Below, piece by piece: positions 41,495-54,169 of a stretch of DNA of 64,000 nt (within the stretch, counting starts at the first letter, position 1; each line of letters opens with the position of its first letter). The notes beneath the pieces are model-generated. The model had not been told where the DNA came from, searched no databases, and worked only from the letters and a program-made list of their open reading frames with translations. This stretch comes from Plotosus lineatus. Lineage: Eukaryota; Chordata; Actinopteri; Siluriformes; Plotosidae. The stretch is from contig CM045729.1 in NCBI GenBank assembly GCA_024760905.1, forward strand, positions 79,062,550-79,126,549, written 5' to 3'. The position numbers and the translations under genes were made by a program.

Positions 41495-42415
41495 TCATAA
41501 CTTCTCCCTTGGTGGAGATGATAAATTAGGCTGATAAAATATCCAGAAACCACTAAGTAGTCCAGCAAATTAGTGTCCCACCCTCAAGAACTGTTTTTGT
41601 TTGTTTGTTTTTTTACTGTAAAAGTGATGAGAAAATATTGGTAGGTAATGTATTGGCTTCTGCAGTCGAATCCAATCAAATTTGTGGTTTTATTACCGAC
41701 AGCACCATAGGAAGACCTGAACAGCTCCTATCATTTAATTGGTGTAATAGTCTAGAATCCCCAGAATGCACAACACTCCACTTCCTCTTCCTCTTGTGAT
41801 CAGTGTCAGGGTTATCTGTTACCAAAAATGTTTTGACATGACCCTGCTTTCAGCAATAACAAGCACACAAGTCCAGCAAATTGCCAGCTAATGTCAAGTG
41901 GCTAAATATCTCTTACCTAATGTGCTACAGACAGAAGCTCATTTATTCCATAGCTGCAGGCCTACGCATTATAGCCGTTCCGTTTTATTTATAGCAGATT
42001 ATTTCTAGCCTGGTGAAATCAGTCTTCCACTGTTCCCATCTAATTAATCATATCGTATGGAACCGAGCCACGAGTGTGGTGAGCGGATACCTGGGCATAC
42101 TGCCTGAAGACAGACATGTAGAACATATCAGATTCATATAATTCCTCAGTATGAGCCATGTGTGAAAAAATAGCTTTGATATAGGCACTGTTAAATCTCA
42201 CGTCTATATTACATGTTAGCTCAGCATTTTAACTGCAGGTTGTAAGATATTTCTTATATGTCTCCACTTTGTCTCAGTTTTTGCCTCAACTTACTTCGCT
42301 CTTACATAATTTAAAAATTATAACTCATCATGGGAGGACAAAAAAAGTAATGAACAAGAGAGAAAACTAGGACATTCAGTGTCGAACACTATTTTATAAA
42401 CTGTGCAGAACACAT
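41490..42415. other. Low-copy sequence, candidate conserved non-coding DNA
   Basis: No repeat family recognised. The part at about 41930-42110 has mixed composition with ATTTATA, TAATTAAT and GGTGAAAT-type motifs and no simple repeats. This is the kind of sequence in which a conserved enhancer could sit, but I cannot test conservation. The frame 41605-41799 has no domain. Confidence 0.4.
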
Positions 42416-42419
42416 CCAT

Positions 42420-42985
42420 CCGTCCATCATACATCCATTCATCGCCGATCCGTTAGGGTTGGACAGTAAGCGGGAGACAATTCCAGCTTACAGTGGGTCA
42501 GCGGCCGGAGACACCCTGAATAAGTTTCAATCTACTGCGGGACTAATACAGACACATATTCATTAATTTTCACATATATGGGCAATTAAAGAAAGTTGAC
42601 CTAAAGTGAGGCGCAGTGGTGGTCTAGTGGTATAAGGTGCCAGATTGCTGTCACTGTCCCCCCCCCAGTGCAGCTAACTGGGTTATCAAAGGCCGGCCAC
42701 GTCTCCCACTGTCTATGGTGTGAGGCATGTAAAAGAACCATTGCTGACTTTCAACAAGAGTAGCTGCAAAGCTGTCAGCGTGTTTCTGTCCTGCGATGGC
42801 CTGGCGAGCTGTCCAGGATGTACTCTGCCCTCACCCTGAGTTGGCTGGGATGGGCACCAGCCTCCCTGTGACCCTAATTAGGATGAAGCGGTTACAGAAA
42901 ATGAACTGAACTGACCTAAAGTGAATGTGTTTAGACTGTGGGAGGAAACCAGAGTACCCAGAGGAAACCTTCTCAGAGAGAAAGG
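42420..42985 (+). repeat. L2-like fish repeat, split by a SINE
   Basis: The left part 42420-42609 ('catccattcatcgccgatcc', 'cagtgggtcagcggccgg') and right part 42912-42985 ('ttagactgtgggaggaaacc', 'agagtacccagaggaaacc') are adjacent pieces of the widespread teleost repeat that describes 'gtgggaggaaaccagagtac'. The SINE at 42610-42911 separates them. Confidence 0.7.
42610..42911 (+). mobile_element. tRNA-derived SINE with L2-type tail, nested in L2-like repeat
   Basis: A perfect 13-bp duplication, TGACCTAAAGTGA (42597-42609 and 42912-42924), flanks it. The head is GGCGCAGTGGTGGTCTAGTG. About 50 bases covering the B box are deleted between 'ggtgccagattgctg' and 'tcactgtcccccc'. Body and tail are otherwise typical. 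Confidence 0.92.
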
Positions 42986-43284
42986 ACAATCAAATTTTAA
43001 TTATTTCAATCATTGCCTTCTTTCTATTATTCTAAATTGTTTGTTTTAATTTCTTCTGGCTATCGTTATCATATTGCAGTTTATTTTTGACAATTTAAGT
43101 AAAATATTAAGCATGTTCCAGTTTTTTAACACTCAAAGCAGTGTTGAAAAACTCACTTGTTGAGACTTATACATGAGAAAATATGTACATTATTCTAACA
43201 ATGTGGATGTTAAATTTTTTTTCCTAAAAATTGTTACCAATTCTGTTCATAATTTTTATGGGCAGAATTTTTAGGTGCAGCTGC

Positions 43285-43928
43285 AACATTCTCATTGGAG
43301 CGATTCGCAGCAGACCACGAAGTGACCGAGATGAGAATCAGCACCTCCAAGTCTGAGGCCATGGTTGTCAGCTAGAAAAGGTTGGAATGCAGCATCCGGG
43401 TCTGGAATGTGGTCCTTCGCCACGTGGAGGAGTTTAAGTATCTCAGGGTGTTGTTCATGAGTGAGGGAAGAATGGAGCAGGAGATCGACAGGCGGATCGC
43501 TGCAGCCTCTGCTGTAAAGTGGAGACTGTACTGGTCCGTCCTGTGAAGAAGGAGCTGAGCTGCAAAGCAAAGCTCTTAATTTACCAGTCACTCTACATTC
43601 CAACCCTCACCTCACCATGAGCTTTGGGTAGTGACTGGAAGAACTGCTGCTCCTTGGGGTTGAGAGAAGCCAGTTGAGGTGGCTTGGGCCTCCCAAACAC
43701 TTCCCTGATGTGGCGTTTCAACGCATGTCCAACCGGAAAGCAAACCCAGGGTCAACCCAGAACATGCTCGAGGGATTATGTCTCTTGGCTGGTCTGGGAA
43801 AGCTTCGGTGACCCCACAGAAGAGCTGGAGGAAGTGGCTGGTGACAGGAACATCTGGACCTCATTGCTTAGGCTGCTGCCCCTGCGACCTGACCCCAGAT
43901 TAAGCGGAAGATTATGATGATGATAAAA
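43285..43928 (+). pseudogene. Rex1/Babar-like LINE C-terminal fragment
   Basis: Encodes on the plus strand, with interruptions, the thumb/C-terminal region: 'MRISTSKSEAMVVS', 'VEEFKYLRVLFMSEGRMEQE', 'IDRRIAAASAV', then 'MWRFNACPTGKQTQGQPRTC' and 'RDYVSWLVWESFGDPTEELE'. It ends in 'LRLLPLRPDPR' and an ATG repeat tail at 43908-43922. The frame at 43684-43917 covers only the last part. RT motifs are not included, so this is a 5'-truncated dead copy, the same family as 11363-12748. Confidence 0.7.
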
Positions 43929-43941
43929 ATTCAAGTTAAGC

Positions 43942-44062
43942 TCATTCATTAATTTTCTAAGCCACTTAAATTCAATTAAGGTCGAGGGGAGGCTGGTGCC
44001 CATCTAAGTCGACTCTAGGCGAGAGTGGGGTGTACCTTGGACACCTCGCCAATCCATTACCC
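43942..44062 (-). mobile_element. SINE tail fragment (L2-type)
   Basis: Minus strand ends in 'taattgaatttaagtggctt' with a TGAA tail. Only about 120 bases of the 3' end are present. Confidence 0.7.
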
Positions 44063-44099
44063 TTATCATATCTAAATGCGAAGTAGTTACATATTTATA

Positions 44100-44718
44100 T
44101 ATTTGTGGATATAAAAAGTCTACTTACTCCTGATAAAATGCCAGAATTTTTGTGGTATAAAAAACATGATACTATGTTTTTTTTTCCCTCCCTAAATGTA
44201 ACCAGTACAATTAAACTGAAAACAAATATTGTGGAGGTGGGGGTGTGGGTAGTAGATAGGTACATTCATACATATTCTGTTAAAATTATTACTTTAAACA
44301 GATCAGTGACTCAAACTATCACAAAGTTTTCCATAATATTCAAAACTAAACTAAAACCACATTTCCACCTTACCTCTGGGGGGCGTTGGGGGGGTGGGTG
44401 GTAAAAGTGACTGGACACACAGGTAGCTTTTGATGCTGCTGCCAACAGCTCAGGTTGGAGAGAACCTGCATGTAGAATCAAACAAGACCAAAAACCCGGA
44501 CGTTTGTACTTGCACACACTGTGTAGATCATTGGATTCAACACAATAGCTGGACCTGATGACACTTCCGACGGGAAAGTGAGCGTGAGCAGATGTACATG
44601 GTGTAGTTAAGATAGCTGCCATGAGAGGGCGACAAGGAGACCGGTTTAGTGCAAAAACGGTTCGAGTCTTACTTCATACCTTCAGCGAGTTAAGAACTAC
44701 GACAATAAGAAAGTCCGT

Positions 44719-44752
<34 letters not shown>

Positions 44753-45420
44753 TTATATATATAATGAAATTTAACATTGGCAGATTCGCGAAACAAAAAA
44801 TAAAAAAAGAATGGTTTAAATTAATACTTTCTTGAAGCATCTTTTGGTACAGCCTTCACAAACAGTTTTTTTAAGGAATCTATCAGGATTGCACATCATG
44901 ACTCGCTTCAGGTCATCTCACAAATTTTCAGTTGTATGATGAGTTCCAAACATGATGCTGCCACCACCATACTTCATCATGGATATGGTCTCTTTTGGTG
45001 ATATATTGTTTTCCCACCAAAAATACCCACGGATGCTGTTGTCAACTCATTCCAGCCTCATGCACTAGTCTATTTCTTGTCTTTTTTTCAGTTTTAGAGT
45101 GATGTCCAGTGCCATATGTCCACTCTTGATAATTGCCTTCACATGTAGACCTGTTCCTCACATCCCCAATGAGAAGAAGGTGTGCATACTGTTGCAACCA
45201 CATTTCCCATAAAGGACTTCTGTTCACTTTTAAATGAACTGTGCAGGTTAAAAGTCCCTTAAAATGTGGAAAAAGTTCTGAAATTCTGGACATTCTAAGC
45301 TAATTTTTCTTCACCATCACAAACATCAGCCATTTTAATTGACAGTACAAACTTTATACTATATATGTACACACAACTAAAATCAGCAATAAGATCAAAT
45401 GGTCAAAAATGAAGATAAAA
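44100..45420. mobile_element. Tc1-like element remnants, interrupted
   Basis: 44104-44350 ('aaaaagtctacttactcctg', 'aaaatgccagaatttttgtgg') and 44810-45300 ('taatactttcttgaagcatc', 'catgatgctgccaccaccat', 'tctcttttggtgatata') match phrases I associate with a fish Tc1-type transposon read on the minus strand. The middle (44360-44790) contains other sequence and an (AT)n tract at 44722-44751. There is no open transposase. Confidence 0.5.
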
Positions 45421-45486
45421 AAAAAACAATTAATAAATAAATGATTGGACTGCACTTGGGTAGGTAGGTAAAGTCTGTTGGGTTTT

Positions 45487-45772
45487 TACACCGAGCCTTG
45501 TGACTCATCAGGCCGGTGCTTATCCCCGGTTTCCATAGCATGAAGCAACCAGGAGCTCAACTCCCCCTGGATGGGACGCTAGTCCATCGCAGGTTACCTT
45601 CCCAGTATATTTTTACTGGTGCCCATTTATACTGCTGGGTGAACAGAGGCACACTTGTGGTTGAGACCTTGCCCAGGGGTCTTAGCACAGTGAGGGTGTC
45701 AGCGGGATTTGAACTCACAACCTCCTGATCACGAGCACAGCACCCTAACCACTATGCCACCAGCTCCACATA
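45487..45772 (-). mobile_element. tRNA-derived SINE, a different family
   Basis: Minus strand: GGAGCTGGTGGCATAGTGGTTA (A box), TGTGAGTTCAAATCCCGC (B box) at about 45703-45720, then a body unlike the other SINEs here ('gacccctgggcaaggtctc', 'cctgcgatggactagcgtcc'). It ends at about 45487. Good head, single copy in this window. Confidence 0.75.
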
Positions 45773-45779
45773 GTGCACT

Positions 45780-46800
<1,021 letters not shown>

Positions 46801-46986
46801 GGAAGGAAACTAGTGCAGTGGCCTTGCCAGCATTAAAAAGAAAAAAAAGCTTGGATAAAGTAAACCTGACATCACAAAATAATTAAATGTGACAAATAAT
46901 TCAGGGAACACGTATTCGATATACGATTCAAGCTCAACCTAACACAATTTCTCAGAGGATGAAATACTCTGCCAGGCTCGGGCGTT

Positions 46987-47302
46987 TCATTCATTCATTT
47001 TCTGAACCGCTTGATCTTAATTACAGTGACAGGGAGGCTGATGTCCATCTCAGCTGACTCTGGGTGAGGGCAGAGTCCACCCTGGACAGCTCACCAGGCC
47101 ATCACAGGGCAGAAACGTGCTGACGGCTATGCAGCTACTCTTTACGCAAGTCAGCAACGGTTCTTTTACATCAACCTCTCACCATAGACAATGACAGACA
47201 TGGACGGCCTTTGATAACCCAGTTAGTTGCACTGGCCTGAACGGTACGGACAACTCGTTGATAGAGGGGCTTGAACCACCAACCTTGGTATCGGTGATCT
47301 TG
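46987..47302 (-). mobile_element. tRNA-derived SINE with L2-type tail
   Basis: Minus strand: B box 'ggttcaagcccc' at about 47269-47280, body with 'gttatcaaaggccgtcc' and 'aaaagaaccgttgctgac', then the tail to (GAAT)n at 46987. The extreme head is replaced at 47303 by the next repeat. Confidence 0.82.
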
Positions 47303-47495
47303 CAGGGGTTTCCTCCCGGTATTGCAGTTTCTCCCACAGTACAAAAACATGCACATGAGGTTAACTGTTCCAAATTGCCCCTGAGTGCGGATGCGAGCGA
47401 GATCGGTTGTGTGTGTTGGCCGTTGGGCCGCATTCGCCTACAGACTCCACATGACTAGTTGTAGGAATAAACGGTTCGGTAAATGAGTGAATGTG
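47303..47495 (+). repeat. L2-type SINE body and tail
   Basis: 'gcaggggtttcctcccggta', 'gttccaaattgcccctgag' and a GAGTGAATG-type end are the teleost SINE phrases also seen at 2290-2385. Head missing. Confidence 0.6.
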
Positions 47496-47499
47496 AGTA

Positions 47500-48245
47500 T
47501 TAATATGGTCTGGCGCAAGACCAGACTATCAGAAAGCTTCAATATATTCCATTCCAGGAATATGAAAGGATGAAAGAAAATAAGTTTGGATTGATCGGTC
47601 TTCTTGGCATTGTGAGCTACGGACCCAGCTTAGGGAAAGAAAAACAAGGGAAGAGGAGGAATAAATAAAGACTGCAGGTATGAGAAGCAAACAAATAATT
47701 TGTATTCGTACTCAGGACGACACAGCAACTCTATTGGTTTCATCTTGACCCCAAGCCAAATTAAGAGCAACTTGAAAAGCTGCCAATAAAGTTTAAAAAG
47801 AAGAAAAAAAAAGAAAGAAATGCTAATTATCTCAGTGTGCAAAACACACGCATTGAAAAGGAGCACAGAAGTAAAATTTCAAAAACATATAAACATGTAG
47901 GATGAGAAGAAAATAAAAATGATTGAAAATGAATAAACGCGGGTCGACTTTTATTTGACTCTGAAGCAGTCTTCAGGGACAAGTCTTCAGACTAAATGAA
48001 CCCAAACACAAGCCAGTAAGTCATAGGCATCTGAAAATGTAATTATACCTTACAGCTAAAAAAAAAAAAAAAAAAATATAAGAAAAAAATGAAAAAACGA
48101 AACCCTTCACATTCTAGTTAATAACATTTTTACAATATATGTTACCTCTGAACTCCCAAACAGTTTGAAATCAACATCGCATCCCATGTGAATTCATCCA
48201 TTGTACAATTCTGTGCAGCTATAATCTTACATCCCTTCTGTTCAC
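47500..48245. other. Low-copy sequence, nothing recognised
   Basis: A-rich stretches at 47800-47815 and 48058-48078. No element ends or exon. Confidence 0.5.
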
Positions 48246-48249
48246 TGGT

Positions 48250-48515
48250 GCTACATTATTCATTCATCATTCTTCCATCCTGGTCAACATTAACCACTGT
48301 CTATCCCAGGAGCAGTCACTCACTACAAGGCGGTATGAGACACCAGGTCCTTGTCTAGCCACATTCACATCACAAGGTTCTCTACATTAAGAAGAAACCG
48401 GAGATCTTGGATTAAATCCGTAAGGACATGGAGATATAACGAGATATATATAGAGGAAACCAGATCAATATATGGATCAAACTTGGGACCCCGGAGCTGT
48501 GAAACCTATCATTTT
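48250..48515 (+). repeat. Diverged L2-like repeat
   Basis: 'cagtcactcactacaaggcg', 'aagaagaaaccggagatctt' and 'gaccccggagctgtga' follow the order of the teleost 'gaggaaaccggag ... ggaccccggagctgtgagg' repeat, heavily mutated. Confidence 0.5.
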
Positions 48516-48519
48516 ATTA

Positions 48520-49290
48520 TATTGCGTACACCAAAAACTAGTCCATGTAACAGTACCGAATGTGCCATGTCTTAAATTGTGTTGTAACTGGTTTAGTTTT
48601 GTTGGGGTTGGAATGCAAGAACAGATCTTACAACACTGGTTATGCTCGGAGCAAAACAATTCTTTGATTCAGTTTCTAAGTCGTGTTCTCAAGAGTTGTA
48701 GACGTGAAGTGTGATATCTAGTTCCCCCGTAATACTTTCTTGGTGGGAGGAAAGAGCATGAAATTGAAACCGACGCGCTCCCTAGTTGCTTGCCAGAGAA
48801 CTAGGTTGTCGTTCTAGTTCAGTAGATTGAAGATTGCACTTCCTGACTCATTACCCCTCAATTCTGCAAACCTCTCTATTTTTTTTGTACTTGCCACTTT
48901 GAGAACGGTTCTTGCAGAACCGTACACTAAGAGCCATTAGGCACAATGACTGAGTCCCTCCATGTGGCACTCTCACTCCGAAGCATTACTCTGTACTGAA
49001 TTCTCCCAAGTTCATCATGTTATATTTGGTGAGTCACTTTGTTTGTTTGAACCCTTTATTAAATAACTGGTACGGGTATTCATGGATGTCATGTCCAACG
49101 GTCAGGCCCATGTGAAATACCACGGTGGGTGTCTAATAGAGATTTGAACCCATGATCTCTCAATCATGTGCTCGCCAGTGAATATGTCTGCCTGTTAGCA
49201 TTTTCCTATTTACAGCCTGTGGCAGATCAATAAATGAAGTGATCGCTCAAAAATGTTCTCATGAACTGTTTGTAAGAAGACCTGCATTGA
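48520..49290. other. Low-copy sequence, nothing recognised
   Basis: A short tRNA-SINE-like trace ('gatttgaacccatgatctct' at 49142-49161) is too short to classify. Otherwise nothing. Confidence 0.45.
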
Positions 49291-49295
49291 TAATA

Positions 49296-49530
49296 CAGTG
49301 ATACCTCAGCTAACGAATTTAATCCGTTCCCAGGGCGAGCTCCTAAGCCGAAAAGTTCGTTAGATGAAACAATTATTCCCATAAGAAAAAAAGAAAAGAA
49401 AAGAAAAAAAAAACATTTCATGCCAATTAATCTGTTCCAACCCCCGTCCAAGATAATATATAACCTGCCACAAACACGTATATTTGACCTAATATATTAA
49501 AGATAAACATGTACAAACAATAAATATGTC

Positions 49531-49566
<36 letters not shown>

Positions 49567-50246
49567 GTACATTGACATTAATTATAATAAATAATAAAAA
49601 AACAGAATAAACAATAGGTCAACTGACCCTTCCAATCATCAACTGTGGCAAAGATGTCACGTGGGCAGGCAGGAGGTGGAGGAGGAGAATTTCTTGCGTG
49701 TCCACATTACAACTGCCAGCGAAGAAAGGCTCGTGGTGAGCTCCCACAAGGTCAGCGGTTCTCGGTCCCCCTTAGGGGCAAGGTGTGATTCCAGTGGGGC
49801 GTGTATGACCCTGGGAATATGCTTTTTTGCCATACTGTAGTAGAATTGCCTTATTGTAATTGCGCATCCACTCCAGTAGTTGTCAGTGACGGACTCATTG
49901 TCACGCTATGGTGTAGGGAAAATGTACCAAGTAAACTATATGAAGTACAGTAAACACTATTTATAGTCGTGTCCCGCACACACCATGCTGGGTTGTGAGT
50001 GAAATGTTTTTTTTTTTTCTTCCCAAAGGGGGCGTCACAGAAAATAATTGAGAAGCATTGTGACAAAAGTTCTCAGAGCACTGAGCAATACATGCGGAAA
50101 AATATGAGGCTAATCGACCCGGAAAAGCCATTTCGAGGAGAGCTCGTAAAGTGATTTTTTGCATGTTTGATGAAGCAGATTTCTGATGGGTTCGAAGCTC
50201 GTATCATGGAAAAATCGAAGGATTTTCTCGTATCATGGAAAATTTA
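49296..50246. mobile_element. Tigger-like element, family C, inverted, with nested hAT
   Basis: Starts after TA with CAGTGATACCTCAGCTAACG, which is the right-hand end of the 28870-29580 copy, so the element lies in the opposite direction. The nested hAT lies at about 49753-50060 ('ggcgtcacagaaaataattg' near its left end); next to it is 'ctcccacaaggtc', the inverted form of the GCCTTGTG target site. The far TIR is degraded near 50246. Contains (AAT)n at 49531-49562. Confidence 0.75.
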
Positions 50247-50290
50247 AGGATTATTATATAATTATTATTATATGAAAATTAATTTTGTCT

Positions 50291-50638
50291 GTCATCCTTT
50301 CGGATTTTTTCCCTTTTGCTCGGGAGTCGCCACAGCGAATCATCTGATTTGCACGTTTGATTTGGCAGAGGTTTTTTACGTCGGATGCCCTTCCTGTCAC
50401 AACCCTTTTTAGCAAGAGACAGAAACACGCTGACGGCTTTGCAGCTACTCTTTACGAAAGTCAGCAATGGTTCTTTTACATGCCTCTCACCATAGACAGT
50501 GACAGACATGGCCCGCCTTTGATAACCCAGTTAGCTGCACTGGGGGGACAGTGACAACCTTGTGGAGAGTGGGACTCGAACCCCCAACCTTTGGATCAGC
50601 GATCCAGCACCCTATACTACTAGACCACCACTGCCCCA
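50291..50638 (-). mobile_element. tRNA-SINE with RTE-derived 3' half
   Basis: Minus strand: head from 50638 (GGGGCAGTGGTGGTCTAGTA), B box GGTTCGAGTCC-like at about 50574-50583, shared body, then from about 50420 the RTE leader piece ('acaggaagggcatccgac', 'gtaaaaaacctctgcc') and RTE 3' end ('gattcgctgtggcgac'). The same head-body-RTE order as 8249-8593. Confidence 0.87.
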
Positions 50639-50644
50639 CTATAT

Positions 50645-51510
50645 AAATTTTAAAAATTAATTAATAATTAATAATTTTTTAAAAATGTCAAAAAAATCCA
50701 ATCTCTTAAGAGAAGGAAATCATATCTCATTCAATCAGAAAATTTCATCCAGATCTGTCCAAGATTAAATTTTATTATGGGAAATCTCATGTTGCAAGTT
50801 CAGAAGCTTACGTCTGTGCCAAATTTCACCAGATCAGGAGAACATTTTACACGAATGCCTTTATGGTCAGGAAATTCAAACACGCACCATTTAAACTCAT
50901 TCACCTACTGATTTTAATTCATAATGTTAGATCCTTGGCGAAGGTTTGCACTCAGTGTTTTGATGAAGACTTAAAATTCAGCACAATCAAGGAAGCGCCG
51001 ATGCTACAATTGGTGTTAGCTAAATTGGTATGTTTCAGCTCTCTAACATCACTTCATTCTACAACAAAGCATTAGCAAACTATCTCACTCAATCGAATTC
51101 ATAGTTAGATAGTCCATCTCATAATACACATAGCTTCAGAAACCATGAGCAAAAAGCATAAAGCATCTCGTCAATACTTTAGGTGAGGTAATTTTTATTT
51201 ATTTGTGCTCGCCTCCAAAATCGTACTTCTAATGATTTCCCTTTGTTCTTGACCTTTTCCCTTCTTTAGGCTGGAGAGTGGCAATTTATCTTAGCGACAT
51301 ATCTGTAGCTCAGAGATTGCTAAATCAAAGTTAATGCGCTAGGTGAAGAAGCAATTGCTTTAGTCTGATATTTTGCTCCAGTGGTTCCTAAATCAATGTT
51401 AACATGAAATAGTTTAATTCATTTATTTTTGAAAATCATAATCATGGTCCAGAAACCATTTAATAAAAATAGAGCTGTTTTGAGATGAGTAGAACACCAT
51501 GCATTCTCTT
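50645..51510. other. Low-copy sequence, nothing recognised
   Basis: AT-rich with no element ends. The frame 50863-51075 has no domain. Confidence 0.5.
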
Positions 51511-51514
51511 TCTT

Positions 51515-51835
51515 TTGTCCAGCTACTTAAATCCTACTAGGGCCATGGGAAAGCGGGAGCCTATCTCAGCTGATGCTGGGCAAATGCTGGGTGCATCCTA
51601 AATAGCTCATCAGTCCATCGCAAGACCAACACATACAACCATACACACTCACACGGAGGGACTATTTTTCAGCCTAATGTGCATGTCTTTAGCTTGTGGG
51701 AGGAAATCAGAGTACGAGAAAGTAACCCATGGAAGCACAGGAAAAACATACAAAGTCCTCATAAAAATGCCATAGAAATGGACTTTCTTGATATGAAGTG
51801 ACACGCTAACCACTATGCCACTATGTCGACCACCA
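51515..51835 (-). mobile_element. L2-type SINE, diverged
   Basis: Minus strand: tRNA-like head near 51835 ('catagtggcatagtggttag'), then 'cttgatttcctcccacaagc'-type body, and the tail 'ctgagataggctccc' to 'taggatttaagtagctgg'. This is the standard teleost tRNA-SINE with L2 tail, old copy. Confidence 0.7.
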
Positions 51836-52320
51836 TCAATTCTTCAAAATGTATTTAAAACAAAAATATGGGCCTGAACAGTACTTACCCGCAAGTTACC
51901 CCAGCTCATTTCCACCTGTCAGGCAGATGCTATGTGAAAAGTTAAATTAAATGTACAGTCGGCCCTCTACTTATGAAAACCTCTGAATACGAAAAATCCA
52001 GGTTACGTAAAAAAAAAATTAAAATTTTCTCCCTCTGTATATGAAACAACCTCTTCTTACGAAAAGCACCAAACGTGCCATTCAAAAATTAAAATGTGCC
52101 ATTCAAACATTCAAACAATGCGTGAGTTGCTCTCTCTCATTAGCTGTCTCCTAACAGCCTGCCTCACTGACCTCCCATTGGCCAGGAGGGAGCTGAACTG
52201 TACCCATTCCTGTACCCATACTTCCTGTTTGTCACACTCGTGAAGGAGAGTTGAACAGGACTGTTGGCTCGTGAGTTTTTTTGAGTTTGGTCATTGCAGC
52301 GTTATATTTCGTTATCCATC

Positions 52321-52495
52321 ATGGACCCCAAGAAAGTGATTCCCGGTGACACCAAAAAGAAGAAGTGGGCTCCGTTATCAATCGAAGTGAAGCAGGAGAT
52401 AAAAAAAATATGAAAGTGGGATGCGGTTGAGCAAAATTACAAAGGAATTTGAAGCATCGCATGAGTGGTTCGAGAGATTTTTCAAAAAGGTAAAT
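52321..52495 (+). pseudogene. Tigger/pogo transposase N-terminus (fragment)
   Basis: From ATG at 52321: MDPKKVIPGDTKKKKWAPLS followed by IEVKQEI, then after a frame break a KITKEFEAS stretch. A basic start followed by SIEVKQEI is the opening of CENP-B/Tigger DNA-binding domains. The remainder of the transposase, including the DDE core, is missing. Confidence 0.6.
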
Positions 52496-52631
52496 AATTT
52501 TCTTTTACTTTTAACACATATTTCATACATATTTCATACAAAATTGGTGTCCTTTTATATTTTTTAAAAGGTTTATGGGGTAGTCTTGGGAGCCTTGGAA
52601 TGAATAACGCGTTTTACATGTAAAATGCACC

Positions 52632-53677
52632 AAAAAGCATATGACAGGGTGCCAAGAGAAGAACTGTGGTATTGCATGAGGAAGTGGCAGAGAAGTATGT
52701 TAGAGTGGTGCAGGATATGTATGAGAGATGGAAGACAGTGGTGAGGTGTGCTGTCGGTGTGATCGACGAATTCAAGGTGGAGGTGGGACTGCATCAAGGG
52801 TCAGCTCTGAGCCCCTTCTTGTTTGCTATGGTGATGGACAGGCTGACAGATGAGGTGAGACAAGAATCTCCATGGACCATGATGTTTGCAGATGACATTG
52901 TGATCTGTAGTGAGAGCAGAGAACAAGTGCAGGGAAATCTAGAGAGGTGGAGGTATGCCCTGGAAAGGAGAGGAATGAAGGTTAGCCTCAGAAAATCAGA
53001 ATACATGTGTGTGAATGAGAAGGACCCAGTAGGAACGGTGATGTTACAGAGAGCAGAGATAACGAAGGTGGAGGATTTTAAGTACTTAGGCTCAACAATC
53101 CAGAGCAATGGAGAGTGTGGAAAAGCGGTGAAGAAGCGTGTGTAGGCAGGCTGGAATGGTTGGAGAAAAGTGTCCGGTGTGATGTGCGATAGGAGAGTGT
53201 CAGCAAGAATGAAGGGAAAAGTGTACAAGACGGTGGTGAGGCCAGCGATGTTGTATGACTTAGAAACAGTGGCGCTGAGGAAAAGGCAGGAGGCAGAGCT
53301 GGAGGTAGCGAAGATGAAAATGTTGAGGTTCTCTCTGGGAGTAACGAGGATGGATAGGATCAGAAATGAGTATATCAGAGGGACAGCCCATGTAAGATGT
53401 TTTGGAGACAAAGTCAGAGAGGCTAGATTGAGATGGTTTGGACATGTACAGAGGCGGGATAGTGAGTATATTGGCAGTAGGATGCTGAGGTTGGAACTAC
53501 CAGGCAGAAGGCCTCGAGGAAGTCCAAAGAAGAGATTTATGGATGTGGTGAAGGAAGACATGAAGGTCGTTGGAGTCAGAAAAGAAGATGCATAGGACAG
53601 GGTGAGATGGAGGCGGATGATTTGCTGTGGCGACCCCTGAAGGGAGCAGCCGAAAGTAAAAGAAGAAGAAGAAGAAG
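52632..53677 (+). mobile_element. RTE LINE, copy 3, 5'-truncated
   Basis: A perfect 16-bp duplication, ACATGTAAAATGCACC (52616-52631 and 53678-53693), flanks it. It starts inside RT motif A ('aaagcatatgacagggtgcc') and ends with the RTE 3' end and (GAA)n. Confidence 0.95.
52640..53595 (+). pseudogene. RTE reverse transcriptase, C-terminal half (copy 3)
   Basis: 52666-53145 carries VGLHQGSALSPFLF and the catalytic FADD; 53170-53595 carries the C-terminal LRLELPGRRPRGSPKKRFMD. Compared with copy 2, this copy has a 7-bp deletion near 52685, a stop at about 53143 where copy 2 has Gln, and a stop at about 53593 where it has Lys. Confidence 0.9.
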
Positions 53678-53989
53678 ACATGTAAAATGCACCTCTACTT
53701 ACGAAAACTCCAGGCTACAAAAAGGGCGCTGGAACGGATTAATTTTGTAAGTAGAGGGCCGACTGTATAACCAAACCACAAGTTGAAATTAAGTCTTTGT
53801 TGCAGAGTCTATTGCTGCGTTCAAATTCCTTCATGAGGAAACATGGCTTCCTTTAAAACACACAGAGATATTGCACGCTAGAAGGAACGCATTACAACAC
53901 CATGTCCCCTGCAAGATGCACACAGTGACTTGATTACCAGGTGGTAGAGAGACAGATACATAAGTATTTAAAATTGGAAGATAAGGACA

Positions 53990-54165
53990 GTGGTGGCATG
54001 GTGATTAATGCAATGAGTTACCAATCCGAAGGCCAACAGTTCTGTCACCACTCTTAGGTCCTTGAGCAGGGCCCTTAACCCTCAATTGCTTAAGTTGTAC
54101 ATAAAAAATAATTGTAATTTTCTCTGTATAAGAGCGTCTGCCAAATGGTGTAAATGTAAGATCCA
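53990..54165 (+). mobile_element. V-SINE/HE1-like SINE, diverged
   Basis: 'gacagtggtggcatggtgat' (head), then 'ccttgagcagggcccttaac', and the tail 'gtataagagcgtctgccaaa'. That tail is the 'CGCTCTGGATAAGAGCGTCTGC' theme of fish V-SINEs with an L2-like 3' end. Confidence 0.7.
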
Positions 54166-54169
54166 TCCA

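Larger units (their letters stand above)
51956..53765 (+). mobile_element. Tigger-like element, family E, with RTE copy 3 inside
   Basis: TA on both sides; TIRs CAGTCGGCCCTCTACTTA at the left and the same 18 bases inverted at the right, a perfect match. A transposase N-terminus lies at 52321-52495. The RTE copy 3 (52632-53677) interrupts the right half. Confidence 0.9.
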
